Below the pieces are notes generated by a model. That model had not been told where the DNA came from. It saw nothing but the letters and a program-made list of their open reading frames with translations, and did not search any database. DNA of 34,721 nucleotides from Rubricoccaceae bacterium (GTDB taxonomy: Bacteria; Bacteroidota; Rhodothermia; Rhodothermales; Rubricoccaceae). The stretch covers positions 1 through 34,721 of the forward strand of contig JAHEJB010000014.1 in NCBI GenBank assembly GCA_024639085.1, in the 5' to 3' direction. The first letter of the stretch is position 1. The number at the start of each line of letters is the position of its first letter. Positions 1 to 10,798 of the stretch are shown piece after piece. The translations under genes were made by a program, and so were the position numbers.

Positions 1-1
1 C

Positions 2-1462
2 CCCAACCTTGCAATGGCCTACTGGGGCGAGGCAATGACGCACAACCATCCCATCTGGCAGGAAGTGGATCGTGATGCGGCAATAGCTGTGCTTTACTTG
101 ATGCCAGACGAAGCGCTTTCAGACATATCTGCACGCGAACAAGCCTATTTCTCCTCGCTGGATGTGCTCTTTGGTGATAGCGACGAGGATAGTGACACCA
201 AGGAAGACCGTGACGATGACTATGCTGTCGCGATGGGTGAACTCGCAGCGACGTACCCCGATGACGAAAACGCCGCTCTATTTCACGCTCTGGCAATCCT
301 CGGCACTGCTCACGAGGGCCGCGATTTTGATATCTACGACCGTGCCGGAAAGATTGCGCTGGAGGTTTTCGAACGGAACCCGCTTAACCCCGGAGCCGCT
401 CACTATGTCATCCACGCTTACGACGACCCGTTGAATGCCGAGAAGGCGTTGGAGGCGGCGCAGGCCTACTCCGTGATTGCTCCTGACGCGCCGCACGCGC
501 TCCACATGCCCACGCACATCTACTTCGCGCTCGGGATGTGGGACGAAGGCGCGGAACTCAACCGCCGTGCCCACGAAGCCGCTCGCCGCCGCGACGAAGC
601 TGCCGGGCAACCGCTAGGCGGCCACGGCTGGCATCCACTGTACTGGCTGCACTATGCCGAGCTGCAGCGTGGGAGGTTTGAGGAAGCACAAAGGCTATTC
701 GGTGAGGCCCTTGAACTAGCCGAAGTGGGCCAAACGTCTCGCGGATGGAGTAGCGTGGTCGCAATGCGAGCCAACGAGATCGTCGAGATGCGGGGCGTCA
801 ACCTTCCACTTCCAAACACAGCTGTGTACAATCTCGCTGTCAATGAGGAACTTCTAAGTGGAAAAGCACGACACCTCAATGACTTCTCGGACGCGCTGGT
901 TGCGCTCATGATGAGTGGCATGGACCGATCAAATTCGCAGATGCACGAAGAGGCGTTCGAAGGTGTGCTACAAAGAATGCGAACTCGAATCGAAAGTGGA
1001 ATAGCTGAAGACCCAGCAAGCCGCATTATGGTTTTGCAACTGGAAGCGTGGAAAGCTCATCGAGGTGATACATCCTATGCGCTTGAAATCCTCGCCGAAG
1101 CTGCTGAACTGGAAGATTCCATGCCACTCGACTTCGGACCTCCAAGTCCCGTTTGGCCGACACACGAACTGCTAGGCGAATGGCTACTGCAACAAAGTAG
1201 AGTAGGCCAGAACCTGCGACAACGCTTGAATTGGGCTATAGAGGCACAAGAGGCATTCGAATACACACTTGCCCGCCTACCTATGCGCCTGCGTTCATTA
1301 CGCGGACTCCATGACGCGGCAATCACAACGGGAGATGAAGATGTCACAATCTTTACAGAAGAAAGCCTATGCTTAGCGATGCGTGCGACTGATAGCGCCA
1401 TTCTTGAACAAGAAATGTTGATCGGCACCCTCCATTCCAGATGTAATAGTACTTCTGAATAG
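2..1462 (+). CDS. TPR-type protein, 5'-truncated by the window edge
   Basis: The frame is open to the left edge: P-N-L-A precedes the first internal ATG at 14, so the true start lies outside the window and this is a C-terminal part of about 486 residues. It belongs to a widespread family of helical-repeat (tetratricopeptide-like) proteins, recognisable by conserved His-rich stretches: MTHNHPIWQE near the first ATG, AHYVIHAYDDP around residue 130, and PHALHMPTHIYFALGMWDEG around residue 160. These are followed by degenerate helical repeats such as LHYAELQRGRFEEAQRLFGE. No enzymatic motif is visible. Such proteins are usually annotated only as TPR-repeat proteins and no function has been assigned; scaffolding is the general expectation for the fold. 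A 76-bp gap separates it from the M16 peptidase gene. Confidence 0.8.
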   Translation, partial: PNLAMAYWGEAMTHNHPIWQEVDRDAAIAVLYLMPDEALSDISAREQAYFSSLDVLFGDSDEDSDTKEDRDDDYAVAMGELAATYPDDENAALFHALAILGTAHEGRDFDIYDRAGKIALEVFERNPLNPGAAHYVIHAYDDPLNAEKALEAAQAYSVIAPDAPHALHMPTHIYFALGMWDEGAELNRRAHEAARRRDEAAGQPLGGHGWHPLYWLHYAELQRGRFEEAQRLFGEALELAEVGQTSRGWSSVVAMRANEIVEMRGVNLPLPNTAVYNLAVNEELLSGKARHLNDFSDALVALMMSGMDRSNSQMHEEAFEGVLQRMRTRIESGIAEDPASRIMVLQLEAWKAHRGDTSYALEILAEAAELEDSMPLDFGPPSPVWPTHELLGEWLLQQSRVGQNLRQRLNWAIEAQEAFEYTLARLPMRLRSLRGLHDAAITTGDEDVTIFTEESLCLAMRATDSAILEQEMLIGTLHSRCNSTSE

Positions 1463-1538
1463 CGAAAGGTTAAGCCTCGCAGAAGCTCCGAACCGGCAGG
1501 AGGGAGGCGCGTATCTTCCGCGCCCAAAGAAGTAGCAG

Positions 1539-2789
1539 ATGTCCCCACCTCTCGGTTTTCCTTCGTTCTCGCGCACCGAACTGCCCAACGGTGTGCGCAT
1601 TCTCAGCGAGCAGATTCCTTCTGTGCGATCTGTAGCGGTAGGCGCGTGGGTTCAAGCCGGTAGTCGCGACGAAACGTTGGCCGAGGGCGGCATATCCCAC
1701 TTCATCGAGCACATGGTCTTTAAGGGAACATCGAAGCGGCGAGGCTACCAGATCAATCAGCGGATGGAATCGGTGGGAGGTTACCTGAATGCCTTCACGA
1801 CGAAAGAACACACCTGTTTCTACGCCCGTAGCCTTGACGAACATCTCGACCGTGCATTGGACACCGTCCTTGACCTCGTCACCCATCCGACGCTCCCAGA
1901 GAAGGAGTTGGAGAAGGAGAAGGACGTGGTGATCGAAGAGATCAAGATGTACGAGGACAATCCGGAGGATCACATCTTTGATCACTACGAGTCGCTGATG
2001 TACCCAGATCATGCGCTAGGACGGCCGATTCTTGGCTCCCGCGAATCCGTTCGCTCGTTCACCAAAAGTGGCCTTCAAGGCTTCTTGGGGCAACATTACG
2101 TGCCCAACCGCCTGGTGGTCTCTGTTGCGGGAAATGTGAAACACGAGGCCGTCGTCCGCAAGGTCGAGAACCTCCTGAGCGACTTTGAACGACAACCCGT
2201 GGGCCTTCACCGAATCGCAGCCAACGGGTACGAGCCTTCCGATTTGTCAATCCCACGTTCGCTTCAACAGGCTCACCTCATCGTAGGAACGCGTGGTTTT
2301 GGATCGCTCGATCCTCGACGAACACAAGTTTCCCTGCTCAACACGATTCTGGGTGGAGGGATGTCCAGTCGCCTCAACCAGAACATCCGTGAGAAGTACG
2401 GATTTTGTTATTCCGTTTATTCCTTTGCCAACATGTTGGCCGACTCCGGCGACATGGGCATCTACATCGGAACGGAAACGGGCAGGGTTGACAGGGCGCG
2501 CAAGCTCGTCATTCGCGAACTCGACAAACTTGCCACAACAGCAGTGAGCGAGCGCACGCTGGCGCGGGCCAAGCAACAATTGAAAGGCTCAATGATGCTT
2601 GGGCTGGAGAGTATGAGCAACCGAATGATGCGTCTGGGTCGCGTAGAACTCACGTTCGGTCGCTACTTCACCTTGGACGAAGTGATTGCGGAGATTGATG
2701 CTGTGACGACGGAGGATGTTCGTAATGTTGCTGCGGCGCTATTTCCTTCTGAACGCCTTTCTTCCATCGCCATCGTCCCTGCCAACTAG
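1539..2789 (+). CDS. M16 family zinc peptidase (processing-peptidase-like)
   Basis: A 416-residue zinc metalloprotease of the pitrilysin/mitochondrial-processing-peptidase type. The inverted zinc motif HxxEH is intact (H54, E57, H58 in SHFIEHMVFKGT), and the third ligand lies about 76 residues on, at E134 in VIEEIKMYEDN. The C-terminal domain carries the typical GGGMSSRLNQNIREKYGFCYS stretch around residues 270-290. The length fits a single two-domain M16B unit of about 410-430 residues. No signal peptide is visible, so it is probably cytoplasmic, or exported by a route not visible here. The ATG at 1539 has only a weak AGAAG upstream. The epimerase gene begins 3 bp after its stop, so they are likely co-transcribed. 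Confidence 0.93.
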   Translation: MSPPLGFPSFSRTELPNGVRILSEQIPSVRSVAVGAWVQAGSRDETLAEGGISHFIEHMVFKGTSKRRGYQINQRMESVGGYLNAFTTKEHTCFYARSLDEHLDRALDTVLDLVTHPTLPEKELEKEKDVVIEEIKMYEDNPEDHIFDHYESLMYPDHALGRPILGSRESVRSFTKSGLQGFLGQHYVPNRLVVSVAGNVKHEAVVRKVENLLSDFERQPVGLHRIAANGYEPSDLSIPRSLQQAHLIVGTRGFGSLDPRRTQVSLLNTILGGGMSSRLNQNIREKYGFCYSVYSFANMLADSGDMGIYIGTETGRVDRARKLVIRELDKLATTAVSERTLARAKQQLKGSMMLGLESMSNRMMRLGRVELTFGRYFTLDEVIAEIDAVTTEDVRNVAAALFPSERLSSIAIVPAN

Positions 2790-2792
2790 TCC

Positions 2793-3764
2793 ATGCCTCA
2801 TCCATTCTCAGGACGTAAAGTTATCGTAACTGGCGGTGCCGGATTTATAGGCTCACACGTCTCGGATGCATTGATCGGGGAAGGCGCTGAGGTCCACATT
2901 GTCGACAATCTGGAAGGCGGAAAGCTGGAGAATATTCCTGACGCTGCCATTTTCCATGAGTTGGATATTCGTAGCGATGAGATCGCGAGCCTTTTTAAGC
3001 GTGAGAGGTTTGCAGCAATGGTTCATCTCGCTGCTCAGATGGATGTTCGCAAATCTGTTGCAGATCCAGTTTTCGACGCCGATGTGAATGTGCTGGGACT
3101 CTTGAACCTCCTTGAAGGCGGGCGAGCCAACGGACTTGAAAAGGTGGTTTTTGCGTCTACAGGCGGAGCCATTTATGGAGATCCTGACCCGAACGTAAAT
3201 GGGGGAGGGCCACAACCCGAATCGCATCCCCAGCGTCCCGCATCGCCGTATGGCATCACAAAATTGGTTTCCGAGCATTACCTCCGATTTTTTAGTGAGA
3301 CGTACGGTCTTCCCTACGTTGCTCTAAGGTTTGCGAACGTTTATGGCCCGCGCCAGAACCCGCACGGCGACGCAGGCGTCGTCGCCATTTTCACAAAGCG
3401 GCTTCTCAAGGGCGAACAACCGACCATCAACGGACCGGGCAAACAAACACGCGACTATGTGTTTGTGGGCGACGTTGTACGAGCACTATGCAGCGCACTG
3501 GCGCATGATGGGTCGGATGTCATCAACATCGGTACTGGGGTTGAAACGGATGTGAATCAGCTATTCGGCCACCTCAATCGCCTGACAGGCGGAAAGGCGG
3601 AGGAGAAGCACGGTCCTGGAATGCCCGGCGAACAGCAACGAAGTGTGTTGGATATTTCGCAGGCTGCGGATGTACTAGGTTGGCAACCGGAGGTTGCGTT
3701 GGCTGATGGCCTAGCGGAAACCGTCGCTTGGTTCAGGGCTAGGATCGCTGACCCCGTGTCGTAA
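2793..3764 (+). CDS. NAD-dependent epimerase/dehydratase (UDP-glucose 4-epimerase-like)
   Basis: A 323-residue extended short-chain dehydrogenase/reductase. The N-terminal Rossmann motif GGAGFIG occupies residues 14-20, an acidic residue at the end of beta-2 (D38) should bind the NAD ribose, and the catalytic pair Y153/K157 sits in SPYGITK after the STGGAIYG strand. The C-terminal segment RFANVYGPRQNPHGDAGVVAIF is typical of UDP-glucose or UDP-GlcNAc 4-epimerases. The exact sugar nucleotide cannot be read from sequence. It starts 3 bp after the M16 peptidase gene. It could supply sugar nucleotides to the glycosyltransferases encoded about 5 kb downstream on the same strand, which is an inference. 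Confidence 0.88.
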   Translation: MPHPFSGRKVIVTGGAGFIGSHVSDALIGEGAEVHIVDNLEGGKLENIPDAAIFHELDIRSDEIASLFKRERFAAMVHLAAQMDVRKSVADPVFDADVNVLGLLNLLEGGRANGLEKVVFASTGGAIYGDPDPNVNGGGPQPESHPQRPASPYGITKLVSEHYLRFFSETYGLPYVALRFANVYGPRQNPHGDAGVVAIFTKRLLKGEQPTINGPGKQTRDYVFVGDVVRALCSALAHDGSDVINIGTGVETDVNQLFGHLNRLTGGKAEEKHGPGMPGEQQRSVLDISQAADVLGWQPEVALADGLAETVAWFRARIADPVS

Positions 3765-3810
3765 CTTCCCTCGGACGCCACCACTCATCTTTTCGGTTCA
3801 CTCGCCTACC

Positions 3811-4638
3811 GTGTATCGCGTCCAACTTGACCAGTTTGAAGGGCCACTGGATTTGCTGCTCTTCTTCATCCGCCGCGATGAACTGGACATCTACGACATC
3901 CCCGTAGCGCAGATTACAGACGAGTACCTGGGGTATGTGCGGCTTCTGGAGCAGGTCGATCTGGATGGGGCTGCGGAGTTCATCTACATAGCGGCGCTGC
4001 TGATTTCCATAAAGGCGCGATTGCTTCTTCCGCGTCAGGAACTAGATGAGGATGGCGAGCCGATTGACCCCCGTAAAGAGCTGGTTGAGCGGCTGTTGGA
4101 ATACATTCGATATAAGGAAGCGGCTACGCATCTCGAACGCAGTTGGAATAGACGTCACGAGTTGATGCCGCGTGGTGCAGCTTCGTCCGAGCAAGACCGA
4201 CTTGCAGCTTCTGTCGAAGTGACCTACAAGGTCTCCGTCTTCGACCTTATGTCCGCCTTGCAAAGGGTGTTAGAGCGTGCACCCGACGAAGAGCCTAAGC
4301 ATGAATTGCCACCATACGAGTACACGATTGACGAACAGCGCGCGTACGTCATGTCATCTTTGTCGAGAGGCATTTCTTCGTTTGTCAAGCTCGTTGAAAA
4401 TCGTTCAAAACCCTTCGTCATAGTGACGTTTCTTGCAATATTGGAGATGCTCCAGCGCCAGACCGTCACCTTGGTGTCTGGGATAACGCCTGAGGATTTC
4501 GCGCTCAAGAAAGCTAAGCCGGTTGTGGAGGAGGAGATCCCCCAATTCGAGCAGCCACCAGACAAAGTGCGAACGATCGACGTGGAGCACATTGCAGAAC
4601 CTGAACCCATCGCCAACGGCACAGAAGTGACAGAATGA
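3811..4638 (+). CDS. scpA: Segregation and condensation protein A
   Basis: ScpA is the kleisin subunit of the bacterial SMC-ScpAB condensin complex, which organises and segregates the chromosome. The 275-residue product opens with the hallmark FEGPLDLLLFFIRRDELDIYDI and continues with IAQITDEYL-like and AALLISIKARLLLP segments, the N-terminal helical domain that contacts the SMC neck. The C-terminal winged-helix region (around residues 195-230, SFVKLVENRSKPFVIVTFLAILEML) would bind the SMC head. The start is a GTG placed directly before YRVQLDQFEGP; no better upstream start exists. Its stop overlaps the scpB start by ATGA at 4635-4638, which implies translational coupling. No smc gene is present in the window. 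Confidence 0.96.
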   Translation: MYRVQLDQFEGPLDLLLFFIRRDELDIYDIPVAQITDEYLGYVRLLEQVDLDGAAEFIYIAALLISIKARLLLPRQELDEDGEPIDPRKELVERLLEYIRYKEAATHLERSWNRRHELMPRGAASSEQDRLAASVEVTYKVSVFDLMSALQRVLERAPDEEPKHELPPYEYTIDEQRAYVMSSLSRGISSFVKLVENRSKPFVIVTFLAILEMLQRQTVTLVSGITPEDFALKKAKPVVEEEIPQFEQPPDKVRTIDVEHIAEPEPIANGTEVTE

Positions 4639-5336
4639 GCGAAAGCACTCCTCACACCCTGGATAAGGCCGCCGAGGCTATCATATTTGCCGCTGACGAG
4701 CCTGTCTCGCCTGATGCCATTCGAATCACGTATGGTGAAGTAACGGGCATCGACATAGTGGAGGCTGACGTTCTTGAATCTGTGGCCCGACTTAACGCTG
4801 CGTACGACGTGGAAGGACATGCCTTCCAGATTCATCATTGGGGCGGCGGGTTTCGAATGGCCACGGAAGAGTCCGTCGTCGGATTCGTAAAGGCCTTTCT
4901 CTTAAAAGAAGAGGAGAAGCGGTTGTCTCGTGCCCTCCTCGAAACGTTGTCTGTCGTTGCCTATAAACAACCAGTATCGAAACCGGAAGTCGACCACGTA
5001 CGCGGTGTCCAATCCGACTACGCGGTTCGACAACTGCTGGAGCGTGATTTCATTACCGTGGTGGGTAGGTCAGATTCTGTTGGTCGACCGCTTCTTTACG
5101 GAACTACCGAGCACTTCCTCGATCAGTTCGGATTGGGAACGCTTGAAGAACTCCCGAGGCCGCGTGAAATCGACGAGCTGCTGGAGGATCCTGCATTCAG
5201 CCAGGAACGCGCGATTCTGACAACGGAGATGGCCATGATGGAAGCCGAGGCCGCTTCAGTGGCTGACGAAGGGGCTTCAGATACGGTGGTCGTCGAAAAG
5301 ACGATTGAGTTTCCAGAAGAAATGTCCTATGACTGA
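4635..5336 (+). CDS. scpB: Segregation and condensation protein B
   Basis: A 233-residue ScpB, the dimeric winged-helix (kite) partner of ScpA in the SMC condensin. Recognised from AAEAIIFAADEPVS at the N-terminus, the FQIHHWGGGFRMAT beta-hairpin, and the highly conserved LSRALLETLSVVAYKQPVSKPEV followed by RGVQSDYAVRQLLER and GRSDSVGRPLLYGTTEHFLDQFGL. The C-terminal 45 residues are acidic and low-complexity, as usual for the family. The gene overlaps scpA by 4 bp and the pseudouridine synthase gene by 8 bp. The order scpA-scpB-rluB is a classical conserved cluster. Confidence 0.97.
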   Translation: MSESTPHTLDKAAEAIIFAADEPVSPDAIRITYGEVTGIDIVEADVLESVARLNAAYDVEGHAFQIHHWGGGFRMATEESVVGFVKAFLLKEEEKRLSRALLETLSVVAYKQPVSKPEVDHVRGVQSDYAVRQLLERDFITVVGRSDSVGRPLLYGTTEHFLDQFGLGTLEELPRPREIDELLEDPAFSQERAILTTEMAMMEAEAASVADEGASDTVVVEKTIEFPEEMSYD

Positions 5337-6177
5337 TCGTGGTAGCACGAAAAGCAAGTCGACCCGTCGTCGAAAGATGACACAGCGCCGCCATGGGCGC
5401 GACAAAGTGGAGACATCGTCATCAGCGGCTGAACAGGAGAACGCTCCTATGCGTCTCAATCGATTCATCGCTAAAGCTGGCATTGCGTCGCGGCGAGAGG
5501 CTGACAACATTATTTCGGAGGGTCGTGTCAGCGTGAACGGAGCCACGGTCGTTGAACTGGGGACGAAGGTTTCTCGAGAGGATGAAGTTGCCGTTGATGG
5601 GCGTCCGGTTTCGCCAAAGAGCCCGCTCTACGTTCTCCTCAATAAACCAAAGGACACGATCACGACGAAAGACGATCAGAAGGATCGCACAACGGTCATG
5701 GACGTTGTAACGTTATCTGAAAAGGAGAAATCGAGCCTTTTCCCGGTGGGGCGATTGGACCGCGACACAACAGGGATTCTTCTTTTGACCAACGATGGGG
5801 ATCTCGCTCACAGGCTCATGCATCCGCGATATGAGGTCGAAAAGCTTTACCACGTAACTACGGAGAAGCCGGTTAAACCCGATCAGCTGGATGTTCTTCG
5901 AGAAGGAATTGAGCTGGATGACGGTCCGGCCAAGGCCGATCACGTTAGTTATGTCGGCGATGACCACAGGCATGTTGCGTTACAAATCCATGAAGGCCGC
6001 AACCGACAGGTCCGCAGGATGTTTGAAGCGCTCGACCACACCGTGAGGACTCTCGAGCGCTCTCGCTACGCTGGCCTCAATCTCGAAGACTTGCGAAGAG
6101 GAAAGTGGCGGAAGTTGAAGCCGCACGAAATCAACGCACTACGGCGGAAAGTAAAACTAAAGCCGATCATTTTCTGA
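5329..6177 (+). CDS. rluB: 23S rRNA pseudouridine synthase, RluB/RsuA family
   Basis: A 282-residue pseudouridine synthase of the RsuA/RluB/E/F family, expected to modify 23S rRNA (the RluB role is inferred from scpAB linkage). An S4 RNA-binding domain starts at residue 41 (MRLNRFIAKAGIASRREAD), and the catalytic core holds VGRLDRDTTGILLLTNDG with the nucleophilic Asp at about residue 144, then the family-typical HEGRNRQVRRMFEAL. About 40 residues rich in Lys, Arg and Ser precede the S4 domain, probably a disordered RNA-binding tail. I chose the ATG at 5329 over the upstream TTG at 5305: AGAAGA at 5315-5320 lies 8 nt before it and the overlap with scpB is shorter. Confidence 0.93.
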   Translation: MTDRGSTKSKSTRRRKMTQRRHGRDKVETSSSAAEQENAPMRLNRFIAKAGIASRREADNIISEGRVSVNGATVVELGTKVSREDEVAVDGRPVSPKSPLYVLLNKPKDTITTKDDQKDRTTVMDVVTLSEKEKSSLFPVGRLDRDTTGILLLTNDGDLAHRLMHPRYEVEKLYHVTTEKPVKPDQLDVLREGIELDDGPAKADHVSYVGDDHRHVALQIHEGRNRQVRRMFEALDHTVRTLERSRYAGLNLEDLRRGKWRKLKPHEINALRRKVKLKPIIF

Positions 6178-7661
<1,484 letters not shown>

Positions 7662-7662
<1 letters not shown>

Positions 7663-8744
7663 TGGCGCGTCCGATGATGGCCCCACGTCTAGCCGCTGTC
7701 AGAGCACGGCTCGCCGAACTGGATGCTGATGCCGCGCTTCTTACGTTCCTGCCCGATATCAGGTGGGCAGTAGGGTTCACAGGATCGAATGGCATCCTGC
7801 TTGTCACAGAAAACGATGCCCACTTCCTCACAGACGGCCGGTATCAGGCGCAAGCCAACCACGAAGTTGTCGGAGCGGAGATCCATGTACCCGGCTACAA
7901 GCTGTTCGAATTCATAGCTGAGCGCAAACTGCTCGACGATTCAAAGACATGCATTGTACAGAGCGATCACCTCACGGTCGACGAACTCGATCGACTGCGC
8001 GGTATTGTTCAAGACGTCCGATTTGAGCCGGAACCACGACTTCTTGTCAGAGAAGTCGCGTCGAAATCGGAAGAGGAGATTGACAAGATCCGAGCTGCCC
8101 AAACGATCACGGACGCTGTCTACGGAGATCTGCTTCGACTTATCAAGCCCGGCGTTTCCGAGCAGAATATCGCTGCTGAGATCGTGTATCAGCATCTTAA
8201 ACGTGGCTGCGACCGGATGTCTTTTGAGCCAATCGTAGCCGCTGGCGCTCGCGGCGCCTTGCCACATGCACGCCCTTCGAACAACCAGATTAAGCAAGGA
8301 GACATGGTTGTCATCGATATGGGCGGAGTGAAGGATGGCTACGCGTCTGACATGACACGGACCGTAGCGGTTGGCGATCCTGAAGAGGAAGCTCGCGTGG
8401 TTTACCAGATCGTTCTCGATGCGCAGAATGCAGCCATTGAGGCCGCGCGCGCTGGAATGACGGGCCGGGAGCTCGACCAGGTTGCTCGCAGCGTCATTGA
8501 GGAGGCAGGATATGGCGAAGCGTTCTCTCACAGCCTGGGTCATGGGATTGGATTGCAGACACACGAATGGCCGTCTTTGTCATCTCGCACTGAGGCCAAA
8601 TTGCCCCTCGGCGTTGCTGTCACAATTGAACCCGGCATATACTTGCCAGGCAAATATGGCGTCCGCATTGAAGACATCGTGGTACTCACTGAAGACGGCT
8701 GTACAAACCTGACAGCATCGCCCAAAGAACTGCTGGTGCTGTAG
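7662..8744 (+). CDS. M24 family Xaa-Pro aminopeptidase
   Basis: A 360-residue metallopeptidase of the pita-bread fold, expected to remove N-terminal residues preceding proline in the cytoplasm. All five metal ligands are visible: D219 (VVIDMGG), D230 (SDMTRT), H294 (HSLGHGIGLQTHE), E323 (TIEPGIYLPGKYG) and E337 (RIEDIVVLTEDG). The N-terminal third is a creatinase-type domain with WAVGFTGSNGILLVT and FLTDGRYQAQA. The size fits the short bacterial PepQ/YpdF-like enzymes of about 355-365 residues. It begins at the TAATG junction with guaB, and the GT4 gene starts 1 bp after its stop, so the three genes are very probably one transcript. Confidence 0.94.
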
Positions 8745-8745
8745 A

Positions 8746-9792
8746 ATGCGCTTCACCTTCGTTCTTCCAGTTCCCATTCGCATACCTATGGGAGGTGCCA
8801 AGGTTGTATACGAGCACGCCAAAGGCCTTGCCCGGCGCGGACACAACGTTTCAGTAGTTGGGCCAGAGCGTACGGGAGGCACGGCCAGTGCCCGCATCCT
8901 ACAAACGGCCGTCTGGTTTAGAGATCGACTGCACGGTGTTTCAAAATCGCCCTACTACAAGGCGGAAGGCGTCGAGTCGCTCGTCGTTCCAGAGTCCAAC
9001 TCGGTGCACATTCCGGACGCAGACGCGATCGTTGCCACAGGCGTACAAACGGCCAGGTGGGTAAATGACTTGCCATCGCAGAAAGGTAGAAAGTTCTATT
9101 TTATCCAAGGCTATGAGGCTTTCGCAGACGCATCCGTTGAGGAAACATGGCGCCTGCCTTTAAGCAAGTTTACATGCGCCAGCTGGCTCCGTGATAAGAT
9201 CGTGGAAGCAGGGGAGGAAGTCTTGGGCGTGATTCCCAATGCGATTGACGCAACTGAATTCTATGTGACGAACTTACCTCGAGAACGTGACGAACGCATC
9301 GTGGCGATGTATCACCGCCATCCTGTAAAAGGTCCAGATGTGTTGATCGATGCGTTGCAGCAGATCAAAGAAGTCCGTCCAAACATTCAGGCGGATATCT
9401 TTTCTGCTCGCCCACCCTCTCACAAGCTGCCTTCATGGGTAGACGTTCACATTCGCCCTTCCTCAATTGAACTGCGTAGCATATACAACCGCGCAGCCAT
9501 TGTGTGGAGTACCAGCCAGAGCGAAGGATGGGGCCTCGTGACGATGGAAGGAGCGGCATGTGGCTGTGCGGTCGTAGCCACGGCAACCGAAGGTATCAAG
9601 GAATACTTGAATGACGGCGAGTCCGTGAGGCTTGTCGCCGTTGATGACTCCCACGAGCTCGCCAGAGCGACAGAAGCCCTTCTCAACGATGCGGAAGAAC
9701 GTAACAGATTAGCAGTCGCTGGTCAGGAAGCTGTTCGTGCTTTCTCGTGGGAAGAGAACACCGCAAGACTTGAGCGCATACTGATGCTCTAA
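8746..9792 (+). CDS. Glycosyltransferase family 4 (GT-B fold)
   Basis: A 348-residue GT-B glycosyltransferase that should transfer a sugar from a nucleotide donor during cell-surface polysaccharide or glycan assembly. The acceptor-side domain opens with a beta-strand and a glycine loop (RIPMGGAKVVYEHAKGLARRGH). The donor-side domain begins around residue 180 (IVAMYHRHPVKGPDVLIDAL) and contains the diagnostic E-x7-E segment SQSEGWGLVTMEGAACG near residue 255. No transmembrane helix is seen. The donor and acceptor cannot be inferred. It follows the M24 peptidase gene by 1 bp and precedes a GT2 gene by 9 bp. Confidence 0.9.
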   Translation: MRFTFVLPVPIRIPMGGAKVVYEHAKGLARRGHNVSVVGPERTGGTASARILQTAVWFRDRLHGVSKSPYYKAEGVESLVVPESNSVHIPDADAIVATGVQTARWVNDLPSQKGRKFYFIQGYEAFADASVEETWRLPLSKFTCASWLRDKIVEAGEEVLGVIPNAIDATEFYVTNLPRERDERIVAMYHRHPVKGPDVLIDALQQIKEVRPNIQADIFSARPPSHKLPSWVDVHIRPSSIELRSIYNRAAIVWSTSQSEGWGLVTMEGAACGCAVVATATEGIKEYLNDGESVRLVAVDDSHELARATEALLNDAEERNRLAVAGQEAVRAFSWEENTARLERILML

Positions 9793-9801
9793 CTTGGCTC
9801 A

Positions 9802-10740
9802 ATGCTGTCGGTAATCGTCCCCATCTTCAACGCAGGTAACATCCTGCGAACGACTCTTCCGTCTATGCTTGCCGAGAGAGAGCTGGCAGAATGGATCTTC
9901 GTGGACGATGGTTCTACTGATAACTCGCGCAAAATATTGGACGATGTTCTTTCAAATCGAAGGCAAGTCGGTAATGAATCAACGCGGGTTTTGGCCCATC
10001 CCAAAAATCGGGGTCGAGCCGCCGCACGGAACACCGGAATTGAATCTGCGCGGGGAGAAGTTCTTGTTTTCCTAGATGCAGATGCTGCACCACAGGAAAG
10101 TTTTCTGCGTGAACTTCGGCGATCTATTGAAAAGGAAGGGGTTGTCGCCGTAATTGGCCATCTTCGGTTCGAGCGCGACCAAGGCGAAGATGCCTATGGA
10201 CGCTATCTGCGTTCCAGCCGACGGGGGCCAACGCAACGTCACGCCAACCAGCCCACGCCCTGGAAGTATTTCCTCACAACTGCTGCTGCCGTCCGCTCTG
10301 ATGCGTTGGCTGAAGCCGGTGGATTTGAAGAATCGATTTCATACGGCGAGGACATGGAACTCGCTGCGCGCCTTTCTCGAATCTATCCAGACGGATTGCG
10401 GTATGCGCCGGGAGCGGTTGTTGAGCAATACGATCTCGGCTCGCTGGAGACGGCGCTAAGGAAGATGAATGAATTTGGGCGAGACAATCTCCCTGCGATG
10501 GTCTCGCGGCACGCCGAATTGGCCCAGTGGACGGGCGTGGATTTAGTAGATTCACCATCCGCCCCATTCTGGCGCAAGCTTGGAATTCGGATGTTGTTGC
10601 GGCCAACCGCGACTAAAGCCATCCACAGCATCGTACCGTACCTTCCTGCTCGATTGTCTAACCTGGCCGTGCGGTACCTCCTCGGCTCAATGCTTGCAAC
10701 CAGCTACAAAGAGGGCTCGAAAGCCCTGAGCACTCGTTAA
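9802..10740 (+). CDS. Glycosyltransferase family 2 (GT-A fold)
   Basis: A 312-residue GT-A glycosyltransferase. Visible motifs are the N-terminal LSVIVPIFNAG, the nucleotide-binding VDDGSTDNS, NRGRAAARNTGIESARGE, the metal-binding DxD-type FLDADAAPQ, and the ED motif YGEDMELAARLS that supplies the likely catalytic base. The C-terminal 80 residues have amphipathic and hydrophobic segments but no clear transmembrane helix, so the enzyme is probably cytoplasmic or membrane-associated. It forms a pair with the preceding GT4 gene. A 49-58 bp gap separates it from the large secreted protease gene. Confidence 0.9.
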   Translation: MLSVIVPIFNAGNILRTTLPSMLAERELAEWIFVDDGSTDNSRKILDDVLSNRRQVGNESTRVLAHPKNRGRAAARNTGIESARGEVLVFLDADAAPQESFLRELRRSIEKEGVVAVIGHLRFERDQGEDAYGRYLRSSRRGPTQRHANQPTPWKYFLTTAAAVRSDALAEAGGFEESISYGEDMELAARLSRIYPDGLRYAPGAVVEQYDLGSLETALRKMNEFGRDNLPAMVSRHAELAQWTGVDLVDSPSAPFWRKLGIRMLLRPTATKAIHSIVPYLPARLSNLAVRYLLGSMLATSYKEGSKALSTR

Positions 10741-10798
10741 CTGCCTATTTGCGTCGATACGTCCCCGCTTCTCCCGCTGATCTAACGACGTGCTCGAA

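Noticed and set aside
1470-2012. 180-codon minus-strand frame
   Set aside because: It covers the start of the M16 peptidase, whose zinc motif is intact; the translation shows no family signature.
4224-4838. 204-codon minus-strand frame over the scpA/scpB junction
   Set aside because: It is opposite two classical housekeeping genes, so it is a mirror frame.
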